Notes under the pieces: generated by a model
Databases searched by the model: none
What the model saw: the letters and a program-made list of their open reading frames with translations, nothing else
Told to the model about the DNA's origin: nothing
In this document: piece by piece, positions 48,601 through 58,700 of the stretch
How positions within the stretch are numbered: the stretch's first letter is position 1
Layout: each line of letters opens with the position of its first letter
Made by a program: the position numbers and the translations under genes
Source of the DNA: Euwallacea fornicatus
Taxonomy: Eukaryota; Arthropoda; Insecta; Coleoptera; Curculionidae
DNA: 64,000 nucleotides
Assembly (NCBI RefSeq): GCF_040115645.1
Contig: NC_089544.1
Span: 5,084,001 to 5,148,000, forward strand
Reading direction: 5' to 3'

Positions 48601-51600
48601 ACAATGCGTTCAAAACGCCATGATGACCAAAGACAAAAAACCATTCACTTATACCCCCGGCGGCATTGACCTTTCTGAGGTAAAATCTCCGCGGATGCAG
48701 CGACGCATTGAACGTAACGCCAACTTGGGAAATGCTTGTGATACGCCTCAACCTCCGCACCCTCTTCCCCAGCACGTCGGCCCTCTACCTCCTTCTGCTT
48801 TGGCTGTCATGAGACCTCAAACTCAAGTGAGAATCTCCATCGAAACTTTGCAATCTTATATCTAACAATGGCATGTATTTAGGTCCAAGTTTTTCCATCC
48901 CCTCCTCCTCCACCCTCTATATCGAAAGGTATCCCTCCCCCACCACCTCCCCCAACATGTCCTCTGCCAACACAGAAGGTTACGACCAGTGATAACCAGG
49001 TGATTGAGAGACCTGATATGACGAAAATCATCCCGGACAACCCAATGGCTCTATTAAGGAAAACCGGAGGACCGGCCCCAAGGAAATCTGTTGTCGATCA
49101 GATGTTTGAGGAGCAAACGCGAAATCCTCCAACTCCTCCACAAAGGAACATGGAGGCTCAGTCTCCAAGGTCAACTGTTGTTGGTCAGTTATACGATTAC
49201 TCATTAGATTTTTAAACCTTATCTCTTATCTTTTAGCTCAACCACACTCGCCGCCTGTTCAACAACAACGGCAGCCTCAAATTTACCAGCCACCTCCACA
49301 ACAATGTCAATCTCCTCAAAATCAATACCAACCTCAACAATATCAGCCTCCTCAAAATCAATATCAACCATCTCCTCAGCAATATCAACCTTCTGTTCAG
49401 CAATATCATCCTCCTCCTCAGCAGTATCAACCACCTCCCCAGCAATATCAGCCGCCTCAACAGCAATATCAGCCACCTCAACAGCAATATCAACCACCTC
49501 AACAGCAGTATCAACCGGTGCAGCAACAGAGAAGTACTGAATCACCCAGTCCCGCGGGGTACCATCCACCGATTATCGAGAGGTCATCAGGGGGCCAACA
49601 GAAGAATGTGAACTCTAATGTGGGTTCATTATATATTCCTCCAATGGCTCAACAAGTGAGTATGTTAAGGTTTATTTGAGAATTGTTTATTGGATACTTA
49701 GCAGCAGAAAGTGGCATCGCCCCCAACACCCCCTGAGCGACAAGCGCAATCTCCTGGGACTCCAACTTTGAAAGAAGCTCCACGTCCTTGGCAGCAACGA
49801 AATGTACAGCAAGAGTTGCCACCATGGGCTAAGAAGGATGAGGTTGAGGTATGTAATAAAATATGAAAGCAAGAAATCAAACAAAACAAATTAGATAACA
49901 GTTGTTAACAAAAAGTTCACTGTTTTTAAATTTTATTCCTAAACAAAGAAAAGTTTGCTACCAACCTGGAACATGTTTAGGGGGAACTTATTCCTATGAA
50001 GGTTACTATCTTAATCGCGTTAATATGTACTTAACAAAATGAACTTTTAACTGATATAATTTTTTTTTTATTTAGCAAGCTCAAACGGCCCCAACTCCGC
50101 CGAATAGGCAGAATAGGTGGGGACCTCAAGTAAGTCCCGTTCCTGTTCAACAGCAACAAATAGCGCCCCCGCAGCCTATTAGACAGCAGCAGCCTGGTCA
50201 ACAATTCTCTCCCCGGTAATGTAAAGTTTTAGTTACGAAATACATCAATAACTATGTCGTTATATTGTCAGACCTCAAGTGCAACCGCAAAATCAAAACC
50301 AAAACTACCATCAAAACTCATTCCCTGTGCACATAGAAATCCGAACTGCGCCCTATCAACAGGAGTCGCAGCCTTCGCAAATGAACCCGAATGCTGTTTA
50401 CGTCACTCAGCCCATAGTGCTACAACATCCAGGACCTGGAATTGAGCCACCATATAGGGGTAATGTTCTTCCAGATGTTTGAATATAAAGTTGAAACGAA
50501 GTTTTCGCTTGCAGGTCCCTCTCCAAAGCCTCAGCAGCAACAGCAACAATATCAGCAACCTAGACAACAGCAGCAACCACCCAAAGTGGATTGTTCGGGA
50601 GCCAGGATTATTCCCATCCAAATCGAGGGTCGGACAACACCGGGTGTGCCCACAGGAGATAGGTTAGTAATTTCAACGATAAATTGTTTAGTGAAGTAGG
50701 TGAACCAATTATCACAACAGGAATTTGAATCGTCAACTTAGTTGGGGAACGCAACCACCACAATCCAACACTTTCAAGGTGATTCAGAAAATCACAAAAA
50801 CAGACGATGAGGACGATGATACTCCCATTACTCAGCACTCCGCCAGGTATCCACAGGAGATGCCGGAGCAGGTGAGACGAATGAAGATTAACGACAATGG
50901 ACATTTTAAGCAGGGTAAGCAGTTTTTCAGGGAGACCCTGTATATCATATAAAAATATGTTTTATCAACTTAGGTAACGGTCAACCTCAACCATACGTCC
51001 ATCCCAGCGAGCAAGTGGTACCTGAGCCGAAAAAATACATGGGAAGCAACATCCCAAGCAGATCTTTCAAAATTCTTCAAGCCATGACTGCGCCTTCAGA
51101 CAGTAGTGGTAAGTATTCTCAAAATTTTACTTCTACACAGAACTATTTAGTAAACTGTATTTCTACTACATAAATCCATCTTTTGTGATCAATGTTCGTA
51201 TTCAGTTAACGTCTGTTTCAATCATCCCCAACAATGTAAATAACTAATTTCATTTATCCAGAATTATTCATTTTTTTCTAGCCAATGCCAACTACAACGA
51301 AGAACCACCTTATAATCCCCCTGTTTTCACTCCCTACAATTATCCTTATTATCCTCCTCCATACTGGCCTGACTATTATTCTAATTATTACCCCCAAGAG
51401 CAGTCAGAGCAGTTTAAGACCAACAACGAGAGACATTTGTCGAAAAATGGTAGAATTACACCAATCCCACATACCCCTACTTTCTATTATCCCCAAGAGC
51501 ATTTTGAACCTACCTCAAAAATTAGTGAGAAAAGTTGCAACAGCGGGAGAAGTACCCCACTGCCTACTACAATACCTATGCCACCACCAATGCCATCTCC

Positions 51601-54600
51601 GTACTGGGGTTACATGCCTCCTCCAACAGTATACACTGGAACAACTACTCCTAAACCAGAGGGTTTAAACTATCGACCTCAAGCTCTTAAAACCAACCAA
51701 CCTTTAAATAAAGTTGACGCTAACTATCATTATCCAATGTATCCTCCGTATTTTGATCCCTATTACTATGGGTACTACTACGGGTACCCCCCTATGGTGC
51801 CACCATACCCTTATTACGCGATGCCTACAGCAGAAAATGAGGAATTTAGCGGGTATTCTTCACTAGATGAAATGTCTAGTTATAATCCCAGCAGCAGGGG
51901 GTCTTCCTTGAAAAGAAGAAACAGTTTGGAGAATGGCTCCAACAGTGTTCAAGCATTGAGGCAACATTTCGAAGTTAGAAGTAAATCGGCTGCTCCTAGG
52001 ATCACAATTACTCCGACTTATTCACAGGAAAATATCAGCTATGATGTCCCCCCCGACAAAGAGGAAACAGAAAACTCAGATACCGAAGTTGAAGATGAAG
52101 TTGTTAATGTGGGAGGTTTACGATCGATAAAATCAGTTCAAAATTTGAATGTGTATGCCGCTAATGAATTCGTAGAAGATAAAGATCAATGCTCTGAGAG
52201 CGAGGAGTCGACTGAAGAAGAGCAGTCGGAAGAAGAAGAAATAAACGCAGTGCAAGATAAAAATGAAATAATTCCACATCAACTCAGCGTTATCTTCGAA
52301 GAAAGTGAGCGAGGTGAATCAACGCGCTCGTTTAGATGCAGCAGTGTTACTAGCGAAACCACTAATTTTGTTGAGCATCATAGCGAAGAAGAATCGGAGG
52401 AAGATGCTGTCAACTACAGTCCTTGTGCAACTATTACTGAACGTTCAAGTGAAGATAAAGAAGAAGAATGTACACATTATTATTGTGAGCCACAGAAACA
52501 CTTATCTAATAGTGAAAATTTGAAACTTAGTTGCAAACTTACCTCTCAGTCTGAGGAACAGGAAGGTACAGAAGATGAAGATTTTCTAGCAAGTCAAAAT
52601 GTGAAATACAAAATAAAGTTGTTCCAAGAAACAAACGAGAGCTTCTCTATGACAAAGTCTTCCGGCTCAGACGGAAGACGTTCTTCAGTATATGAAGAAC
52701 AAAGTGAATCGTTCAGGTTTAGCGGATCATTCAATAGACGCTCTTACAATGATATTCAACTTGAAGAAATGACCTTTAAGCGATCGAGTATTATTGAAGA
52801 TGAGGAGAAACTGATTTTCGAAAATAATAACGATGTCGCTGTAAAGACCTTGGAAGATAAAAGCAGCGAAAATGTTAAAGAGAACCTTGAACAGAGTGAT
52901 GATGATTGGTGGGCTGTAATTGAAAATCCTAAAGAGACCAAAATGAAAAGTGAAGGTGTAATAAATGGACAAGTTGCATGTGATATAAAGAAATATAAGG
53001 CTGATTCTGTGATGGTTGAAGTAGATGGTGAGATTGTTTGTGTTAAATTAAGAAACAAACCCGGTCGAGGTAGGAAAAACTTTGAAAATACCACCACGAA
53101 AAACGAAATTTCAGACGATTCATTTTTCACAGCTGTTCCAAAACGCAACAGCATCTACGATATGCTCAAAAGCGACGAAAACGGAGAAGAAGAAAATTTA
53201 GTTGTTTCTAAAGGAACGTTGATGAGAGTTGATAGCTTCGCTTCTCAACTTGAGGCCATAAAAAGGAATTCTGGTTTGTTCACCTTGGATGATAATAGTT
53301 TCATTAGACCTAAAACTATAATTAAAGAAGAGAGCTTGGAGAGCCAAACTGCACCCGAATCAGTTGACTCTGACCAACAAAATCAAAAAGAATTAAATGA
53401 GTGCCTTGTTGATACTGACTCAACCATTGATAACAAAATCGAAGAAGTAACATCGTATGAGAGCGAAAACTCTGAAGAAATCGACTTTTGGAGCCAGATT
53501 AAAAACGACGATGATGACTTTACCCCTAGAAGAAAAATCTTTTATTTAGATGAAGATAAAGAAGACTTCATATCTACTGCCAAAAGTCAATCACATAACA
53601 GTTCTCCAAATGAAATCGAAGATGCCATTGGCTCTACTAACTCTAGCGATAGCAGTTCTAGTGAGAGTCAAAAATGCGAAGAGAGACTTGAACTTGAAAC
53701 TTCTGAAAACTCATCAAGCTCTTCAGATGAGGATCGAGAAACCGCTCAAGAGATGCCAACATCCAATCGCTCTTCAAACAGCAGATCTACATCTGTGGAA
53801 CCTCCAACGTTAAAAGCTCGCATAGAAGCATTGAGAAATAGCATCGCTGAGAAGCAGAAGAAAATAACACCTGAAATTGAAGAGGCAACTACAAATGTTA
53901 GGTCTAGAATATCCTCCATGGAGGTGCCCATCGAAAGTCGAAGCAAAACAGCTTCAACGAAGAGCAGCATTAAGTCTTTTGAAGAGTATTCCGAAGAAGA
54001 AGAACTAGATTCGGGGGTAATCTCTGATATTTCCAGACATATCAGTGATAGTGAAGAGTTTCCGGAACTTAGAAAGATGACTAGATACGAACGGGCGGCT
54101 ACTCATTCTCGCCTCTTCAAGCTTCTACAGGACGAATGTGACATTCTAGAAGAGAAGGAAGATGATGAGGTGTTTTTGCAGAAGGAAGACAAGTTTAGTA
54201 AGCTCTCAGTAAGGAAAAATAAGCCTGAAAATAAATTATCTCCCAGCAGAAGTAAGCTTAGTTTACCACTGAACCATTGCAGCAATCCCGACACTCCAGC
54301 AGTAAATCAAAAATTGGTTGAGGAACTAATTCAGAGCCTTCTCAAATCGAAAAAGGCGCAAGTCTTCAAAAATATGCCTAAAGAGAAACTCTACGCAGCT
54401 GCTGTTACTATATTACAAGAAGGAGTGGAGAGTAGAGAGACTCCTTCTGAAGAATTTAGCAGTCTTTTATCACCTTTAAGAGGCGACACTCAGTCAAGTA
54501 CTCCAGCCCAAACTCCACAAGAATTCTACGCTGATTCTGCTGATTATAAGCAATACTATGAATCTTGGAGTGATGCCGCAATGGAAATTATGCCATCCAA

Positions 54601-54802
54601 AGCATTCAAGCTTCTACAGGAGCATATAGAAACCAACAAATTAGGCTCCATAGAGGGCATTCTGGCTAAGTGTCCGAGGATATTATCCTCGAAAAATATC
54701 CCCAAGGAAATAATAAAATTATTGGACGAAAGTTCTGACTGCCCCGCCTCCTCCTCTCTTTCCCATAACCTCCCCAATTCGAACGACATATCGAACACTT
54801 GA
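24604..54802 (+). CDS. Proline/glutamine-rich scaffold protein, ~2288 aa
   Basis: Twelve exons join in phase: 24604-25937, 48428-48515, 48575-48826, 48883-49183, 49237-49655, 49702-49848, 50076-50215, 50272-50459, 50515-50662, 50721-50914, 50974-51108 and 51282-54802. They total 6867 nt, a multiple of three. Exon 1 (444 codons) has polyproline stretches, a PPSY (WW-ligand type) motif and a basic end (NDPRVKKAVYGALRHMYGAY...). Exons 2-11 are Pro/Gln-rich with PFTYTPGGIDLS, QYQPPQ repeats and PPWAKK. The last exon is acidic, Ser-rich and low-complexity. A motif FK[VIL][IL]Q recurs four times. No enzyme, PDZ or LIM domain is visible. Z-disc or actin-associated proteins have similar makeup, so a cytoskeletal or sarcomeric role is a guess. 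ATG at 24652 is an alternative start. Intron 1 (22.5 kb) hosts other genes. The link between exon 1 and exon 2 rests on phase (GC+A) and strand only. Confidence 0.75.
27303..28349. mobile_element. Long-hairpin foldback element, ~1.05 kb
   Basis: The arms 27303 to about 27740 and about 27915 to 28349 are imperfect reverse complements along almost their whole length. Both begin TACA, share GGAGGCAAAGTT-GTCTTTATGAG, a GTGAAAATGGA/ATGAAAATGGA block, CGTTT-GATTT-TCAATACCATCA and CATTGATAATTGA. There is no coding capacity. An RNA crossing it, such as the pre-mRNA of the host gene, would fold into a hairpin of more than 400 bp with mismatches. Confidence 0.8.
29376..29577. mobile_element. MITE, ~200 bp
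   Basis: It starts TATAGGGTGTCCTCAAATCA-GTTGGCTAAAAT and ends with the imperfect reverse complement (CATTTAGCCACCCAGTTTTG-GGACATCCTGTATA), about 30 bp per arm. The interior is non-coding. It falls in the 22.5-kb intron. Confidence 0.7.
30292..31340 (+). pseudogene. Decayed mariner transposon (transposase pseudogene)
   Basis: The segment reads as a mariner-family DD34D transposase in order but with several frame breaks and stops. It has a start-like MEKNW segment, an EFLPRFIFMGATWVDHF region corresponding to the first catalytic block, an FIDHLFAGRTIN segment, VLFHEDIAPVHTS (second block), YSSDLAPSDYF (third block) and a C-terminal tail. The first catalytic Asp, normally in GDETW, is replaced (GATW). 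The longest intact frame is 30958-31158. It cannot be active. Confidence 0.85.
33430..33880 (-). pseudogene. Mariner-type transposase C-terminal fragment
   Basis: Read on the minus strand, the block shows SWLLHHGNAPAHTPLLVRKY, then PHPPDMAPCDFFLLPKIERT, KDRRF and a terminal GGYFEGDKID segment. These are the second and third catalytic blocks plus the tail of a mariner-family transposase different from that at 30292. Stops and shifts break the frame. No 5' half or terminal repeats are evident. Confidence 0.75.
38330..38816. mobile_element. MITE, ~490 bp, long inverted repeats
   Basis: Left and right arms share, in inverted orientation, CTCAAGACCGGTA, GCAATTTTT-AATCTTYTAATTAGAA, CAAAA-GCCTCCAAA/TCCTCCAAA and GAATRTCCCGWGTAAC. 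The outer ends are TACAGGTGTCC and CCTGTA. The core is non-coding. It is directly followed by a half copy of the 18564-18714 hairpin element. Confidence 0.75.
38846..38915. mobile_element. Half copy of the hairpin MITE at 18564-18714
   Basis: About 70 bp match the right arm of the element at 18564-18714, including AATAAAAACCGATTTTCC, the following TTAT-CCC-ATGTSCAG segment and the terminal TGGACACCCGGTAT. The left arm is missing, so this is a truncated insertion. Confidence 0.75.
39350..39672 (+). other. GC-richer island ending at a donor; possible leader exon
   Basis: A locally GC-rich block with no long frame ends at a consensus donor (TTTTTGA|GTAAGT, intron start 39673). If transcribed it could be a non-coding alternative first exon of the proline-rich gene, with translation from the ATG at 48590 in the third exon. 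No TATA box is evident. Confidence 0.15.
41108..41181. repeat. Two tandem hairpins with similar loops
   Basis: AAATCCTTAAGG (41108-41119) pairs with CCTCAAGGATTT (41130-41141) around the loop TCTTCCTTGG. TTCAAGG (41158-41164) pairs with CCTTGAA (41175-41181) around the loop TGAGCCTTGG. The near-identical loops and stems suggest a diverged tandem duplication. They lie just upstream of the candidate small peptide gene. Confidence 0.4.
41281..41616 (+). CDS. Candidate small secreted peptide, 41 aa
   Basis: Exon 1 (41281-41366) begins MKKQPSHQTVFFLMLLTVLL, a good signal peptide, and continues TQIGQCHL. It ends in phase 2 at a consensus donor TATG|GTAAGA. An acceptor TTTCTTTAACAACAG precedes exon 2 (41577-41616), which completes a Cys codon and adds ANTSSALIFCTT and a stop. 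AATAAA signals follow 39 bases later at 41655-41660. The mature part would be about 15-17 residues with three Cys. The frame is also open upstream to 41092, and there is no clear TATA box. It lies in the intron of the proline-rich gene on the same strand. Chance is a real alternative because the peptide is so short. Confidence 0.3.
41655..41670 (+). terminator. Poly(A) signals after candidate small peptide
   Basis: AATAAA occurs at 41655-41660 and again at 41665-41670, 39 to 49 bases after the predicted stop. In AT-rich DNA this motif is common, so it supports the gene only weakly. Confidence 0.3.
44992..46197 (-). CDS. Secreted histidine-rich protein A, 310 aa
   Basis: Exon 1 (46186-46197) codes just MGGQ; exon 2 (44992-45912) codes the rest, joined in phase 0 through CAG|GTAAGA and TTTTCAG. 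The N-terminus (MGGQNAIRVVLAVWIIMLAY, then AEDPES) is a signal peptide. Residues ~20-115 are ordinary with a dibasic-like LRGRRDN. From ~120 to ~290 the protein is dominated by His with Lys/Glu (HxH, HHxH, HEHxH patterns) and ends AGGYKW. No Cys-rich or enzyme domain is visible. Dense His repeats normally bind Zn, Cu or Ni ions; an extracellular metal-binding or cuticular role is inferred. It is nested in intron 1 of the plus-strand proline-rich gene and is divergent to its paralogue at 46663. Confidence 0.9.
46261..46267 (-). promoter_or_regulatory. TATA box of His-rich gene A
   Basis: TATATAA on the minus strand lies 64 bases upstream of the ATG at 46197, a normal distance for a focused TATA promoter with a short leader. 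Confidence 0.65.
46459..46472. promoter_or_regulatory. Perfect palindrome between divergent promoters
   Basis: CTTGATTAATCAAG is a perfect 14-base palindrome with a TAAT homeodomain-type core, near the middle of the 465-bp interval between the two His-rich gene starts. It could be a shared binding site for a homodimeric factor. That function is inferred from position and symmetry only. Confidence 0.35.
46596..46603 (+). promoter_or_regulatory. TATA box of His-rich gene B
   Basis: TATAAATA lies 60 bases upstream of the ATG at 46663, mirroring the spacing of the divergent paralogue. The transcript would begin near 46626-46640, giving a leader of about 25-35 bases. Confidence 0.7.
46663..47710 (+). 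CDS. Secreted histidine-rich protein B, 326 aa
   Basis: Exon 1 (46663-46674) codes MGVK; exon 2 (46742-47710) codes the rest, joined in phase 0 (AAG|GTAAGT, then TATTTGAAG|GGT). The signal peptide runs MGVKGFAKECLVLIFYLLVV to about CSTQA. Residues ~27-155 form a non-repetitive spacer with Pro, Glu and Thr. From ~160 to the end there are unbroken His-rich repeats (HKH, HEHxH, HHDHKH), ending HHKNHW. It shares with gene A the four-codon first exon, the entry motif [EV]HYHQHKHLH, the His/Lys/Glu composition and the terminal Trp, so they are paralogues. A metal-binding extracellular role is likely but inferred. It lies in intron 1 of the proline-rich gene, on the same strand. Confidence 0.9.
47752..47757 (+). 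terminator. Poly(A) signal of His-rich gene B
   Basis: AATAAA lies 42 bases past the stop codon of the plus-strand His-rich gene. Confidence 0.6.
49320..49515 (+). repeat. QYQPPQ tandem coding repeat
   Basis: Within the fifth exon of the proline-rich gene, the hexa- to heptapeptide QYQPPQ(Q) recurs about ten times, with near-identical DNA (CAATATCAACCACCTCAACA). Three copies at 49455-49505 are almost perfect, suggesting recent expansion and likely length variation. Confidence 0.85.
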
Positions 54803-57800
54803 AATTCGAGACAAATTGGAATAATTTGCGAAAATTTTGTCCGACCCCCGGTTAAGATCGAGGTATCGAATAATTGTGTGGTCAAATATGTATTTTTTAA
54901 TATTTTTTTACACGTTTGTATAGGTTTTTTAGAGCCCGTAGTGGTGTTAAGCGTCTATGATTTGGTGTTCCATTTAGGGTCGGTTTTTCTGACGAAACTT
55001 AACAGAAAATGTGAACTAGAAAACCGGCCTTTAGTCGATTAAATAAATACATATTCACAAATACACTCACGTTATTGCTCAAGGGTCTCATAAAATTTGA
55101 ATTTTTTAATTAAAAAACTATTTTTTTTTTAACACTTTAAGTTAAGACTAATTGAAGTGACGAACATTTCATAGATCGTTTACCCACTAAAAATTCTCCT
55201 TTGGAGTAAACTCCACCTTTGCAAATTGTGTCATTTCATTTGCCTATTAAAGATAACTTTTATTTGCATTTGACATACAAGCCAATAAAACTTTTTTTTT
55301 GTTTATTTATTTGTTATGGCATTTTAACAAAATAATATATTTTTACTAAACATATACAGGTGTATCGGATTAATCATTCATTGCCGTCAGCTTATAGTAT
55401 TACATAATTTTCTTAACAAGTCCATATTTCATTCTGATATTAACTAAAAAGGTGTAGTTTGCTTCAGAAAAGAGATAGTTAACGCATTTGGTAGTGCAAC
55501 TAAATAATTATTCATTTGTGAGTGCATGAATGTTTTAATTTTATTTGTAGCTTATTTGTTGTTTGTCCTGCCTTAGTGTTTCAAATGCAAATAAAAGGTG
55601 TCTTTAAAAGAGCCATTGTTTTCGTATCGACCTATTTTTCTCATTATAAAACTCCTTTATGTACTTATCCGTAATTCCTTTTTTTTCTTGTAGGTTTAGG
55701 ACCTGATCAATCCGATTTTTAGGAATCTCTCAGAAGTTCTGATTCGAAGACGCGGAGTAGTGAAAATTAATGAAGAGAGTTTTACTTTTAATGTTTTAAA
55801 GGCACATTTTTGTGTGTGTTTTTCTCTTGAAATTTTTTTGTTTATTATTTGTGCTTTCAGATGTGCATTTTCAATTTATTTACTTTTCATTTTATCATTA
55901 ATACATGTAATTTTCTTACGTTTCGAAGTGTGTTTCGTCACTGCTTTAGGAATGTTTGTTGTTATATAACAATGTTATTACTAGACGTATTATAACTCTT
56001 GTTATACCTACCTGTTCAGTTTTGTATTATACTTTATTAATTTGTTGTGGTGTGCTGGTCACTTCAAAATGTGTGCAGTAGGATTGAAGGGTGAAGGAAA
56101 GAATCTTCAGTCAATTCATCTTTTGTGCGTCAACATCATTTTCGAGTTGCGGTTACACGAGGTTAAAATGAGGAGAATCATTCTTTCCATTAATTAATAA
56201 AAGAAGAAGTAGTGTATGCCAGTGGGTGACAGACAATGTTAATTTTGACGATTTTATATTTGATATTACATATTACGATTTGCCAATGTGGATTTTGTGG
56301 CCTTCTTGTATCTATATTTACAATGTATTTATCTTGTCATTGTACATAATTTTAGTCAATAATACCTACTTACTTAAATATGATAATTTAAAAGGTAAAT
56401 GTCGCATATCACATGATAGAAAGTATAATAATATGTATAAAATAAAAGTATTTTTAATAAACTATTCATTTTACCGGGGTCTTACCACCTGGTCCAGTCA
56501 AGACAGAGTAGCTGCCTTATTTGCCAATATCAATCTTACAAACGTACTGATCAATTTGTCTACTAGATTCCATGGGTGCACTCTTAAATTGCTAGAGAAG
56601 TTGAACAAAAAACACTATTTCATAACAATTTACACAGTTTAACAGCTGCAGATCACCAAGAGCGCTGACGAATGTTAATACAAATGAAGAAATTTGGAAA
56701 AAGGCAGTGAAAACCAGGAAATTGTATATCACAGTACTTCTGAGTATTGAAAATGCTTTCAACACAGCGAAATAAGATATAATAATAAAAGCAGGCAAAA
56801 AGAGCAAAATGCTTTTTTTGCAAATAGTGAATGCGAAATAATAAAGTAAAAAACAAGTAATTGAAGCAATTTTTAAGGGATGCTCGAGCAGTTCACCCTC
56901 CACTTTCAAACACATCCTTAGGTGGCACTTTAAATTTTGCATTAAACTTAAAACGTTCTTTTTTCATCTTTGTCCTTAAAGTTCAGACGAATTTTCTTCA
57001 TATAGGTCATTCCTAGGTCGCACAAATAATAATAATCTAATTTATCTTATTTATTATTTATTAATTCATTCAAAACTGTTTTTACACTCCCTTTAATATA
57101 TACATACACATCCCTTTAAAAAAAATTCCTGGAATAAACCCTGCAAAGAACCGGTTATGTCTATATTCCACTGTGAAGGTCAGGTGAAGGTGAACAAAGA
57201 TCCCCAGAATGGGAATTAAAAAGCCACGAACCGGTTTTATCTGCTTTTCAAACATTCCATTCGGGGCGCTAAAGCTGAAACAAAAAGGCGGAGTTATCAA
57301 GAACTGGTTATATCCACATTCCACACATTCCACTGCCAAGGAATGTAAGTCAGTAGGCCACTTCAAGTAAGACAGAATACGAAAACATCGCGACAAAAGC
57401 GAGACAAGAACGTCAAGATGTGCAACAAAGCCAAATGCTTCATATACCTATTCTTGTCGCTGATTGCCAAGCCGTACGACTCCGAGAGAGAAAAGACGAT
57501 TGGAGTTTCTCTCATAATTATCTTTCGTTTGTTTCATTATAACCTCAAAAAATGTTTGTTTTGGTTTTAGCGAGACGATTGTTATTACTCTGTTATTTAT
57601 AATTGAAATGTAAAATACTTGAAAAATTTGCTTGAGATTCATAACTATCAGCAAACTTGATGATCTTGAGATATTGCGGATATGACTACATCACAAGCTG
57701 TCTAAAGACCAAGGTATTGTCTTTGAGCAACTCACTTCAAGATCAGAGTTAGAATAGTGTGCATCAGATTCATGCAACATTCAGTAGTTATGAGCCCCCT

Positions 57801-58700
57801 AGGAGAAATAGATTGGTTCCTTATTGATGTCATGCCTAATAAGAACCATAAAATGTGTCTAAGAAGATGTCTTTCCTGCTGACTGAAAACTTAACATTAC
57901 ATATTTAAGACATATTGAGACTTAGAATCTTGAAATATTGCTGATCGAATCAATTATTAGCTGTCTAAGGTACCAAGGCGTTCTCATGCCTCATTGCGTA
58001 AGCCCTCTCAGTACCAGAACCCAAATAGTGTATAAGGCAAGTACAGTTTCTGCAAGAAACTTAGTAATAACAGACAAATGATTACTACAGAAACAAATTA
58101 TCTATATGAGGCACAAAAACTTCTGTATGACTGCCAAATACCTTGTTAATGTCAATAAATAAACTACTTATCTTCGACTATTTAGACTTTTTGTTTATAT
58201 GTTGCGTGTCAAAACAAATAGTGGTTGAATATATTTAATAAAAAATATGTTGGTAAAGTATTGCCACTATCCCCCACGAATCAAATTCAAACAATCAGCT
58301 CAGGAAAGTAGTCTGCGTCACATATAGAACAATAAGCCCTTATGATCAATCCTTAACTTCTCCAATCAAAAAAAAGCTAGGTTATGTATTATATCATGCA
58401 TACAGTATTTAAAATATCCTTGAATTCTATCGTGGTATAGTCAAGTAACTGTTGTTAGGCGGGAATCAGGTTTAAGCCCAATTAGATACAGAACTTTATG
58501 TTTATTTAAAAATCAATGGAAAGCATAAAAAAATTGGAAATATTTTATTTAAAGTTTTAATATTTTATTATAGTTCGTCCTTACAAACAAGGAAATAATT
58601 AACCTCAAACATCAACAGTTTTCAAAAATGGAGGTTTTTTGGTAAACAAAAACGACAACAAACTGGAAAAACTTGTAAAAAGTACAACCCAAGATTGAAA
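54803..58700. other. 3' UTR of the proline-rich gene and intergenic DNA
   Basis: The first ~245 bases are the 3' UTR, with AATAAA at 55042-55047. The rest is AT-rich without a supported gene. A minus-strand hydrophobic frame (56592-56942) and several short frames are probably chance. The block near 57120-57330 contains two diverged copies of a ~30-base string (around AACCGGTTATGTCTATATTC and AACTGGTTATATCCACATTC). Confidence 0.45.
55042..55047 (+). terminator. Poly(A) signal of the proline-rich gene
   Basis: AATAAA, 240 bases past the stop codon at 54802, is the first canonical signal downstream. Confidence 0.5.

Noticed and set aside
55357..55725. Inverted ATCGGATTRATCA pair downstream of the proline-rich gene
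   Set aside because: Only 12 of 13 bases match and the outer flanks do not pair, so it is likely chance.
56592..56942. 116-codon hydrophobic minus-strand frame with possible membrane spans
   Set aside because: AT-rich DNA often gives Phe/Ile/Leu-rich frames. I found no flanking exon with a matching phase, no family resemblance, and the C-terminal part is unconvincing.
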